DNA from: Verrucomicrobiota bacterium
GTDB taxonomy: Bacteria > Verrucomicrobiota > Verrucomicrobiia > Verrucomicrobiales > Verrucomicrobiaceae
Direction of reading: 5' to 3'
Assembly: GCA_021413535.1 (NCBI GenBank)
Contig: JAIOQF010000222.1
Location: 1-5,471 of the forward strand
DNA: 5,471 nucleotides
Positions within the stretch are counted from its first letter, which is position 1. Every line of letters begins with the position of its first letter. Made by a program: the position numbers and the translations under genes. Positions 1-5,471 of this stretch are shown here, piece after piece. Below the pieces are notes generated by a model that saw only the letters and a list, made by a program, of their open reading frames with translations, was not told where the DNA came from and searched no databases.

Positions 1-199
1 GCTTGGCCGCCATGATGCCGGCGACGCGCGCGACGGCGATGACCTCGCCCTTTTGCATCTGGTTCTGGCGGATCAGTTCCAGTGTGGCCGGCTGGAGTTT
101 GATGTGGCCGGTGGCGATGGCCACGCGCCGGGAGGCGGGCTTGGCGGAGATGTCCACCATGCTGGCCTTGCCTTGTTCGTCGGTGTGGGTAAATGACAT
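1..199 (-). CDS. moaC: Cyclic pyranopterin monophosphate synthase MoaC, N-terminal part
   Basis: MoaC converts the MoaA product (3',8-cyclo-GTP) into cyclic pyranopterin monophosphate, an early cytosolic step of molybdenum cofactor synthesis. The first 66 codons are present and the frame runs off the left edge; the family is usually about 160 residues, so some 60% is missing. Visible landmarks are the N-terminal FTHTDEQGKASMVDISAKP block, then QKGEVIAVARVAGIMAAK at residues 49-66, closely matching the E. coli MoaC segment KGDVFATARIAGIQAAK. Lys50 aligns with the catalytic Lys51 of the E. coli enzyme (recalled from the family). The start is the ATG at 197-199, the conventional MSFTH-type beginning. 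An AGGA lies about 12 bases upstream, a weak ribosome binding site. Its neighbour is a divergent glycosyltransferase with no functional link, so it probably marks the edge of the glycan region. Confidence 0.93.
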   Translation of the reverse strand, partial: MSFTHTDEQGKASMVDISAKPASRRVAIATGHIKLQPATLELIRQNQMQKGEVIAVARVAGIMAAK

Positions 200-210
200 G
201 ATTGGTGGTA

Positions 211-239
211 ATCCTGCCACAAATCACCGCGCCTTTCAA
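211..239 (-). promoter_or_regulatory. Possible weak sigma-70-type promoter for moaC
   Basis: On the minus strand TTGAAA (234-239, five of six matches to the -35 consensus) is followed after exactly 17 bases by CAGGAT (211-216, three of six matches to the -10 consensus). The pair lies in the 98-bp gap between moaC and the divergent glycosyltransferase. The -10 is poor and would give a leader of only about ten bases before the moaC ATG, while the same AGGA may act as a ribosome binding site instead. No convincing promoter is visible on the plus strand of this gap. Confidence 0.2.
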
Positions 240-297
240 TAGCTCTCCATGCGCTTGCCCTGCGTGGGGTTGAATATTTCCATCTTCCACCTCAAGC

Positions 298-1479
298 ATG
301 AACATCGTTTTCGCCAACTACGGCGAAGCCCACAACAACAGCGCCGGACACATTTTCGGTTTCGCGAAAGGTCTGGCCGCACGCGGGCATGATGCCGTGG
401 TCGCGGTGGCAAAACCTGTGGCAGACGGCGAGTTCGCGCCGCGCGCGGGATTTCGCATCGTGTCGCACCGGGCGCTGCTCAAATCGGGACCCGGTTTTCA
501 GAATGGCCGGCGCGCCGATGTGCTGCATGTCTGGACGCCGCGCGAAAACGTCCGGCGTTTCGCCATGGAATTTCTGGGCAATTGGGGCTCGAATGCCTTG
601 ATCATTCATCTGGAAGACAACGAAGAAGCCATCTTTCATCGCTTTACGGGCTCAACGATTGCACAGGCGTCGACGAAAGCCATTGAATGGCCGAAGGGTT
701 TGATTCATCCCTTGCACCATCGCGAATTCATGGCTGCGGCTGCTGGATTTACGCTGGTGCACGAATGTCTCCGGACGTTAGTGCCCCAGGGCGCACCGGC
801 ACAGGAGGTGGTGCCGGTGATAGACGGTGATTTTTTCTCGCCGGGAGTTTCCGACATGGCGCTCCGCGCAAGCCTGGATCTGCATAAAAACACGCAGGTC
901 ATTGTCTACAACGGAAATGATCACGCAGCTGCGGCATCCGACATCCGGCTGCTTTATGATGCGGTAGAACTCCTTATAGAACGCGGGCGTGACGTGGCGC
1001 TGGTGCGCACCGGTCATGTGCTGCCAACGAGCTATGACGGACTCCAGTTTCGACCGGGCTCCAGATGCGTGGAGCTGGGTTTCATTGATCTGGAGCGGGT
1101 TCCTGCAGTCATGCGCCTGGCGGATGTGGTCGTGCAACCGGGTGATGCAGATACGTTCAACAGCTACCGGCTCCCAGCGAAGGTGCCGGAATATCTCAGC
1201 ATGGGCAAGCCGCTTATCGCTGGAGCAGGCAACATCGGATCAGAACTCGCCAAACACGCCTGCGCGATTGTGCTCCCGCACATGACTCCGCATTCGATCG
1301 CCGACACGGCGACCTGGCTGTTTGATCATCCGGTTGAGGCGGCCGCCATCGGTGCCCGGGGCCGGGAGTTCGCGCAAAACCGATTTTCCGAAATCGTTGT
1401 CATTCCCATTCTGGAAGATTACTACGCGAAGCTGCTCTGGCCTCGCGCCAGATCACCAATGCAGGCCCAGACGCAATAA
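298..1479 (+). CDS. GT-B glycosyltransferase, GT4-like (group 1)
   Basis: This 393-residue protein is a probable cytosolic glycosyltransferase using a nucleotide-activated sugar. The N-terminus (MNIVFANYGEAHNNSAGHIF) fits a first Rossmann strand with the G18-H-I acceptor-side loop, followed by LAARGHDAVVAVA. The C-terminal Rossmann domain starts near residue 199 (QVIVYNGNDH) and contains the donor-site region at about 278-307, including LPAKVPEYLSMGKPLI (292-307), the hallmark of one GT4 subset. The classical EX7E pair is incomplete: Glu298 is present but the position eight residues earlier is Tyr290. Length is normal for GT4. No signal peptide or membrane segment is seen. The ATG start fits the fold, but no clear ribosome binding site precedes it. 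The 3' end overlaps the convergent GT2 gene by 27 bp. The sugar and acceptor cannot be read from sequence; a surface polysaccharide is inferred from context. Confidence 0.85.
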   Translation: MNIVFANYGEAHNNSAGHIFGFAKGLAARGHDAVVAVAKPVADGEFAPRAGFRIVSHRALLKSGPGFQNGRRADVLHVWTPRENVRRFAMEFLGNWGSNALIIHLEDNEEAIFHRFTGSTIAQASTKAIEWPKGLIHPLHHREFMAAAAGFTLVHECLRTLVPQGAPAQEVVPVIDGDFFSPGVSDMALRASLDLHKNTQVIVYNGNDHAAAASDIRLLYDAVELLIERGRDVALVRTGHVLPTSYDGLQFRPGSRCVELGFIDLERVPAVMRLADVVVQPGDADTFNSYRLPAKVPEYLSMGKPLIAGAGNIGSELAKHACAIVLPHMTPHSIADTATWLFDHPVEAAAIGARGREFAQNRFSEIVVIPILEDYYAKLLWPRARSPMQAQTQ

Positions 1480-2802
1480 GCGATCACACCAGATCGCCCT
1501 GCGCTGAAGCGCGATCACATGCCGCAACAAGCGGTCTTCATCGAAGCCTGAACCCAGTTCCCGCGCGCGTATGCGTGCCATCTCATTCATGCCGACGCTG
1601 TCAATTTCCATGGTAGACTTCTGGGCGTCATGCACGCGGAAGCATCCGAGGAACCACGGCAGTCGCACGATGCGGGCTCCCGCTTTTTCAAAGCGCAGCA
1701 GGATATCCCAGTCGAAGGCGAATTTGAAACTCTGATCAAGAGCAGCGCCGGTTTTTTCCCAGAGACTGCGTCGCCAGAAAAGTGTTTCCTGCGGAATGTA
1801 ATCGGCCCACAGCAGCGTCGGCCCGTCATGCTGCGGCAGCACCCAGCGACCCACCTGCCAGTCGCGCTCATCCACCACTAGGCGGTGACCATAGACCGCA
1901 TCCACTTCGGGATGCCGCGCGAAATAATCGGCGACAAATCTTACCGTGCCTGGCAGCAGCAAGTCATCCGAATTCAGCCAGGCCATGATCTCGCCCTGTG
2001 ATCGCGCGAAACCCCGGTTGATCGCCTCCGCCGGTCCGCTGTCGCGTTCACTGCTCCACGAGGCAAGCCGCGCTTCATGCCGCCGGATGATATCAACCGA
2101 TCCATCATCGGAGCCACCATCACAGACATGATATTCCAACCTTGGATAATCCTGCTCCAGCACGCTGCGGAGAGTTCGTTCGATGAACGATGCCTGTTGG
2201 AACGACGGAGTGACGATGGAAACCAGCGGCCAGGTGTCCACTGGACCGGCTGGCGTGGGCCGGGGAATTCGCACTCGATCCATCGGTCTGGGTTCGTGCT
2301 GTCGCAACACGCCGAGGCGCATGGTGTATTTCCAGACTGATTGATAATGCCGCAGGTAGCGGCGCGTCCCCTTTTCATCATCCAGGAAATCAAGCGGCAC
2401 CAGGCCCGGTCTCTGCAACCCGGAAGCCAGCGCCGCTTGCAGACACTCCCTCTCCCGCTGCCAGAGACGCGCCTCGGTCTTGATCAACGTGGATTCCCTT
2501 CGGGCAGCGCGCTCGAGTTCCTTTATCTTTCGGAGTTCTCTCTTCAGCTCCAGCCTCGGGTGCTTGCGCTTCAGACGGTGATCCCGTCGCGCTTCGGCGG
2601 TGGCCTTGAGTCGTTTAATCAATGCCTGCTGCGATGCCATGACTCCGGACAGAGCTGCCAGCTTCGCGTCGCGCACAGGATCATCACCATTCTCATTCCG
2701 GCGACGGCGGAGCAACCAGCGCGCAAGCAGTTCGTCGAGATTCGCCATCGTGTTAGGCGCGGACGTTCTCCAAGCAGCGGGCAAAGTCAATGTTCGTTGC
2801 AC
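1453..2802 (-). CDS. Family 2 glycosyltransferase with long charged N-terminal extension
   Basis: This 449-residue protein has a GT-A catalytic domain from about residue 192 (PLVSIVTPSFQQASFIERTL). Motifs in order are CDGGSDDGS (227-235, nucleotide binding), SERDSGPAEAINRGFA (251-266), WLNSDD (275-280, the DXD-type metal and nucleotide-sugar site), PQETLFW (337-343) and FAFDWDILLRF (361-371). These place it among GT2 enzymes of capsule, exopolysaccharide and O-antigen clusters. Residues 1-190 are unusual: residues about 44-128 are strongly charged and helix-like (Lys/Arg/Glu-rich), suggesting a coiled coil, then a linker RIPRPTPAGPVDTWP. No membrane segment is present, so it is probably cytosolic or peripheral. 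The GTG start is preferred because AGGAGGAGG lies just upstream; an ATG 54 bases further in (2746-2748) lacks a site at good distance. It is convergent with the GT4 gene and divergent from the oxygenase gene. Sugar specificity is unknown. Confidence 0.9.
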   Translation of the reverse strand: MQRTLTLPAAWRTSAPNTMANLDELLARWLLRRRRNENGDDPVRDAKLAALSGVMASQQALIKRLKATAEARRDHRLKRKHPRLELKRELRKIKELERAARRESTLIKTEARLWQRERECLQAALASGLQRPGLVPLDFLDDEKGTRRYLRHYQSVWKYTMRLGVLRQHEPRPMDRVRIPRPTPAGPVDTWPLVSIVTPSFQQASFIERTLRSVLEQDYPRLEYHVCDGGSDDGSVDIIRRHEARLASWSSERDSGPAEAINRGFARSQGEIMAWLNSDDLLLPGTVRFVADYFARHPEVDAVYGHRLVVDERDWQVGRWVLPQHDGPTLLWADYIPQETLFWRRSLWEKTGAALDQSFKFAFDWDILLRFEKAGARIVRLPWFLGCFRVHDAQKSTMEIDSVGMNEMARIRARELGSGFDEDRLLRHVIALQRRAIWCDRLLRLGLHW

Positions 2803-2813
2803 GATCGCGCGCC

Positions 2814-2822
2814 CCTCCTCCT
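2814..2822 (-). promoter_or_regulatory. Strong ribosome binding site deciding the GTG start of the GT2 gene
   Basis: The minus strand reads AGGAGGAGG here, the best Shine-Dalgarno match in the window, ending 11 bases before the GTG at 2800-2802. It supports the GTG over the in-frame ATG at 2746-2748, and so includes the first 18 residues in the protein. The spacing is slightly long but acceptable. Confidence 0.6.
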
Positions 2823-2905
2823 GACCGCGTTGTCTGCCCTGTCTCCCGCCAGCGGCCGGATGCCTGAAAATTTCATTGCCGGACTCAGGGGAAACTACCC
2901 GTCAA

Positions 2906-3808
2906 ATGCTGGACAATAACGCAGCACGATTCAAACTGGGCAACATGTTAAGCGATAAAGCTGATGCCAACGAAGTTTCATGCTTGAGCCTGCTGCGCAA
3001 TTCGCGTCAGTCCGATGTTCGCTGGGATCCCTTTCCGTATGTGGCCATCGAGAACGCGCTTGATCCCGAGCTTTATGCCAGCCTGGCTGAAACTTTCCCG
3101 GCTGAAGACATCGTGCGTTCCGCGATGCACGTTTATTCACGAGACCAGATGCAGGCGCTGGACGTGCTCGCTCATCCGGAGGTGGCGCCCGTCTGGAAAG
3201 ACTTCGCGCGCTATCATATATCTCCGGAGTTTTACCAGGATCTACTGCGGCTGTTTGCTCCGTTTGTCCGGCAGCTTTATCCCTGGCTTGATGAGGAGAA
3301 GGCGAAACCGCTGGAACAGTTCAGCGTGGGCCCGCGTGATCCCAAAGCTCCCGCGCTGCCCGATGTCTGCCTCGACTGCCAGCCGGGACTCAATCACGTC
3401 ACGCTCGATCCGGCGACTCCGCGCACCGCTCATCTTGACGCCCACAACAAGCTGTTCACCGGACTTTTTTACATGCGAGTCGATGGCGACACTTCCTCGG
3501 GCGGGGATCTGCTCATTCATCGCCTCAAGAATCAGCCGCCGGAGATGGACACGCCAACGACGGTCCCGGAAAGTCAACTCGAAGTGGTGGATACAATTCC
3601 CTACCGGGCCAATACCGCGATTTTTTTCATGAACTCTCCGGTCTCGGTTCACAGCGTTTCGGTGCGATCGGGAACTTCCGTGCCGCGGCGGCTCGTCAAT
3701 CTGGTCGCCGGCCTTTACACCATGAACCGGAAAGGCCTGTTCCCATCCCCGCCGACTGCAGAGATGTTTCAAAATACGCGGTTCCGCGCACCCGGCCCCG
3801 CAGAGTGA
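2906..3808 (+). CDS. 2-oxoglutarate/Fe(II)-dependent oxygenase (prolyl-hydroxylase-like superfamily)
   Basis: This 300-residue protein is a probable cytosolic dioxygenase that couples 2-oxoglutarate decarboxylation to hydroxylation of a substrate. The double-stranded beta-helix core is visible: TAHLDAHNKLFTGLFYM holds the H-X-D iron ligands (His176, Asp178), GGDLLIHR (199-206) follows, and the distal His is probably His249 in NSPVSVHSVSV. RRLVN (261-265) could supply the arginine that binds 2-oxoglutarate. An N-terminal PFPYVAIENALDPELYASLAETFP segment is typical of this group. The ATG at 2906 is chosen, with AGGGGA 13 bases upstream; an in-frame TTG at 2876 would add ten residues, and ATG 2945 would remove thirteen. 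The stop overlaps the next start as GTGA, indicating translational coupling. Related enzymes occur in sugar and polysaccharide clusters, so a glycan or glycosylated-protein substrate is inferred, not shown. Confidence 0.85.
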   Translation: MLDNNAARFKLGNMLSDKADANEVSCLSLLRNSRQSDVRWDPFPYVAIENALDPELYASLAETFPAEDIVRSAMHVYSRDQMQALDVLAHPEVAPVWKDFARYHISPEFYQDLLRLFAPFVRQLYPWLDEEKAKPLEQFSVGPRDPKAPALPDVCLDCQPGLNHVTLDPATPRTAHLDAHNKLFTGLFYMRVDGDTSSGGDLLIHRLKNQPPEMDTPTTVPESQLEVVDTIPYRANTAIFFMNSPVSVHSVSVRSGTSVPRRLVNLVAGLYTMNRKGLFPSPPTAEMFQNTRFRAPGPAE

Positions 3809-5331
3809 ACCAACCCGTGGCACACGTCGAACCCCATCCGCTGGACGGCCTCCTCTACCAGCAGCGCGATCTAGAGCACCTTTGTGCAGAGCGCCCGCTG
3901 GACTGGGAGGAATACGCTCACATGAACGAATTCCACGGAAACGCAGCCACACTGAAGCGTTTCGCCGGTCTGCCGCTGGATGATCCACTGCCCTTGGCCA
4001 TCGAACATGCGATTCCGTATGATCTAAAAAAACCGTATGATTATGATCTGAACTGCGCGCTGCCAACATTCCTGGCCGTGCATGAGGAAAGCGCGCGGAT
4101 TTACCGCTCGGGCGGGATGGAATATGTGGAGCCGATTGGCTTCGTTCAACTCTACGCCCTGGATGTTTTTCAGCGGTTGCATCCCAATGAAACAGAGCGC
4201 GCGCGGCGCGGCACCATCGTGTTTCCAGACAAATCCACCCTGCTGATGGACACTGATTTCGATCGTGCGGCATTCGCGCAACGGCTGATGGAACTGCCGG
4301 AGGAATTTCAGCCCGTTGTCGTGTGCCTTTACTGGCGCGACTTTGTGCGTGGTCGGCACCGGCCTTTTGAAGAGGCGGGACTGCCCGTGGTGAGCGCGGG
4401 ACATTTGCGCGATCCAGATTTTCCGCTGCGGCTGCATGATTTGTGCCGGCGGTTTCGCTACTCCTGTGCGAATGATCTTGCCGGGAGTTTTGTGGCCTCC
4501 GTTCTTTCTGGCTGCCATTTTTTTCATCTGCCCACTACAGGACTGACCCAGCAGAAATATGGCGTCACCAGCCACTTCGAATGCGATCCGACGCTGATGC
4601 AGCCGCACAAGGCTGCGTGCATCGCCGCATCGCCCTTCCCGCCACAGTCGCCGGATGAGCAGCGCGACCTCGTTAAACAACATGCGGGCACGCGCTTGAA
4701 GAAGACGCCCGACCAGTTGCGCGAGATCGTCGACGAGGCCCGACAGAGATTGCGGCGTGGGCTGGCGCCATGTGCCATCACACTGGATCAAGCCACGAGC
4801 GCCGAAAGCCTGAGGATGCTGCACCGCATGCTGCCAGTCGGGATCGACCGTGATGGCTGGGCACGCAAACGCTGCCGCCTGCGCATCGCCAATACTGATA
4901 TAGTGGCCGCCGCCCGTCTCCGGCTGGCATTTAGAATGGATGTCGAGGTGGCACGGCAGGTAATGGAGATTTTCCTGAACGGACGTCCGATCCGTTCGCA
5001 TGTTCCGCCGCCCTTTGGGCCGTCGCTGCTGCTGGAGATCAATGCAGCGGAAGGTGACGCGGTGATTGATTTTATCTCGCACGATGAGTTCCCGCTTGAA
5101 AGCGAGCCGCGCTGCCGCTCCTTTCGCATCGCCTGCGTGGATTTGCTTTCCGTCGCCGAACTGGCGCGGATCAACGAACAAGCGAATTCAACCAAACCGA
5201 AGCCTGTCGCGCCATGCCCCTCAATACCACTGCATCGCTCGCTGTTCTCGCGGCTCGCCGCCATCTTCAGGCGCTGCCTCGGCCCTGCGAAATCTTCCAC
5301 CAGACCCTTGAAGTCTCGAACCCGTTCCTGA
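3805..5331 (+). CDS. Surface-polysaccharide cluster protein, GT-B-like with C-terminal beta-sandwich-like module
   Basis: This 508-residue protein has no name I can assign with certainty. Residues about 60-245 resemble a GT-B-like family found in capsule and lipopolysaccharide clusters: IEHAIPYDLKKPYDYD (66-81), YVEPIGFVQLYALD (107-120), RRGTIVFPDKST (134-145), LPEEFQPVVVCLYWRDF (164-180), VVSAGHLRDPDF (195-206) and the YSCANDLAGS region (219-228). In relatives I recall, the VFP segment continues SHSTH; here it is DKSTL. Residues about 355-450 look like a separate strand-rich module (LRLAFRMDV, EIFLNGRPI, LLLEINAAEGDAVIDF). The tail (459-508) is basic and low in recognisable content. No signal peptide or membrane helix is seen. 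The GTG start overlaps the oxygenase stop by 4 bp; no good ribosome binding site is visible, so coupling is likely. ATG at 3922 is an alternative start. The last 118 bp overlap the next gene. A glycosyltransferase role is inferred. Confidence 0.78.
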   Translation: MNQPVAHVEPHPLDGLLYQQRDLEHLCAERPLDWEEYAHMNEFHGNAATLKRFAGLPLDDPLPLAIEHAIPYDLKKPYDYDLNCALPTFLAVHEESARIYRSGGMEYVEPIGFVQLYALDVFQRLHPNETERARRGTIVFPDKSTLLMDTDFDRAAFAQRLMELPEEFQPVVVCLYWRDFVRGRHRPFEEAGLPVVSAGHLRDPDFPLRLHDLCRRFRYSCANDLAGSFVASVLSGCHFFHLPTTGLTQQKYGVTSHFECDPTLMQPHKAACIAASPFPPQSPDEQRDLVKQHAGTRLKKTPDQLREIVDEARQRLRRGLAPCAITLDQATSAESLRMLHRMLPVGIDRDGWARKRCRLRIANTDIVAAARLRLAFRMDVEVARQVMEIFLNGRPIRSHVPPPFGPSLLLEINAAEGDAVIDFISHDEFPLESEPRCRSFRIACVDLLSVAELARINEQANSTKPKPVAPCPSIPLHRSLFSRLAAIFRRCLGPAKSSTRPLKSRTRS

Positions 5332-5471
5332 ACTGGCTCATTGCGCAGGAGTCTTCATTGCCGTTCCTCAAGGTGGATCTGCTGCGGGAACTGCTGCCGC
5401 TCGATCGTGCCGGGCGGCAACACAAGGTGCCCCAGTTCTACGAAGCGCTCGGATTCGACTCCTGGAGTCAT
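5214..5471 (+). CDS. Start of a probable polysaccharide-synthesis protein with FLKVDLLR segment (partial)
   Basis: An ATG at 5214 opens a frame of 86 codons that is still open at the right edge of the window. It reads NPFLNWLIAQES then LPFLKVDLLRELLPL (about residues 37-62), followed by KVPQFYEALGFDSW. The N-P-x8-12-PFLKVELLR-like pattern recalls a conserved block in rhamnan-synthesis (RgpF-like) and related capsule proteins; this is pattern recall, not a search. Codon choice after about 5270 looks more protein-like in this frame than in the preceding gene's frame. The frame's nearest upstream stop is TGA at 5097-5099, and 5214 is its only ATG before the motif. No good ribosome binding site precedes it. 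It overlaps the previous gene by 118 bp, which is long; it may be a coupled downstream gene, or the true continuation of that gene after a frameshift. Confidence 0.6.
   Translation, partial: MPLNTTASLAVLAARRHLQALPRPCEIFHQTLEVSNPFLNWLIAQESSLPFLKVDLLRELLPLDRAGRQHKVPQFYEALGFDSWSH

Noticed and set aside
3..242. Plus-strand frame of 79 codons at the left edge
   Set aside because: It is antisense to unmistakable MoaC sequence, and its Met/Ser/Trp-rich translation is typical of a shadow.
1492..1516. Inverted repeat GATCGC...GCGATC with an inner GCGC-TGAA-GCGC hairpin, plus a direct repeat of GCGATCACA at 1479-1520, considered as a terminator for the convergent genes
   Set aside because: It lies inside the GT2 coding region, has no U-tract on either strand, and the outer stem needs a five-base bulge; more likely chance in GC-rich coding DNA.
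2803..2905. Divergent promoter pair between the GT2 and oxygenase genes
   Set aside because: A promoter is expected here, but no -35/-10 pair with acceptable spacing could be read on either strand, so no site is annotated.
2341..2919. A 192-codon plus-strand frame opposite the N-terminal half of the GT2 gene
   Set aside because: No family motif is visible, and the minus strand here has a strong ribosome binding site and a continuous frame into a clear GT-A domain.
3242..4273. A 343-codon minus-strand open frame across the oxygenase/508-residue gene junction
   Set aside because: The composition is Arg/His/Pro-rich and featureless, and it spans two better-supported plus-strand genes; judged a shadow.
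4024..5181. A 385-codon minus-strand open frame opposite the 508-residue protein
   Set aside because: It lacks any recognisable motif, and the plus strand here carries clear family blocks and a coupled start; long antisense frames are common in GC-rich coding DNA.

Overview
This GC-rich bacterial window holds the end of a core metabolic gene next to a cluster of surface-glycan genes. Six protein-coding genes fill almost all of it. The 5' end carries the first 66 codons of moaC (molybdenum cofactor synthesis), read leftward. The rest is an accessory-type glycan region: a GT-B (GT4-like) glycosyltransferase (+), a GT-A family 2 glycosyltransferase with a long charged N-terminal extension (-), a 2-oxoglutarate/Fe(II)-dependent oxygenase (+), a large protein related to unnamed GT-B-like proteins of surface-polysaccharide clusters (+), and the start of a further gene (+) that runs off the 3' edge. 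No RNA gene, CRISPR array, insertion sequence or phage gene is visible.

Layout: moaC (-) and the GT4 gene (+) diverge from a 98-bp gap. The GT4 gene and the GT2 gene converge and overlap tail to tail by 27 bp. The GT2 gene and the oxygenase diverge from a gap of about 100 bp. The oxygenase and the next gene overlap by 4 bp (GTGA), and the last gene begins inside the 3' end of its predecessor, so the final three genes form one apparent operon. The mixture of orientations suggests piecemeal assembly.

The likely shared job is building and decorating an extracellular polysaccharide or glycoprotein glycan: two glycosyltransferases add sugars, the 508-residue protein may be a third transferase, and the oxygenase may hydroxylate a sugar or a protein side chain. 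No transporter, polymerase or sugar-nucleotide synthesis gene is in view, so the product cannot be named. GC-rich codon use and gene style would fit a Verrucomicrobiota-like or similar free-living Gram-negative bacterium, but nothing here fixes the taxon; this is a weak inference.

The most interesting points are the 3' end, where two long frames overlap by 118 bp and the second carries a PFLKVDLLR segment reminiscent of rhamnan-synthesis (RgpF-like) proteins, the two-part architecture of the 508-residue protein, and the coiled-coil-like extension on the GT2 enzyme. I see no clearly new system; the best candidate for novelty is the three-gene unit of oxygenase, unnamed GT-B-like protein and FLKVDLLR protein.
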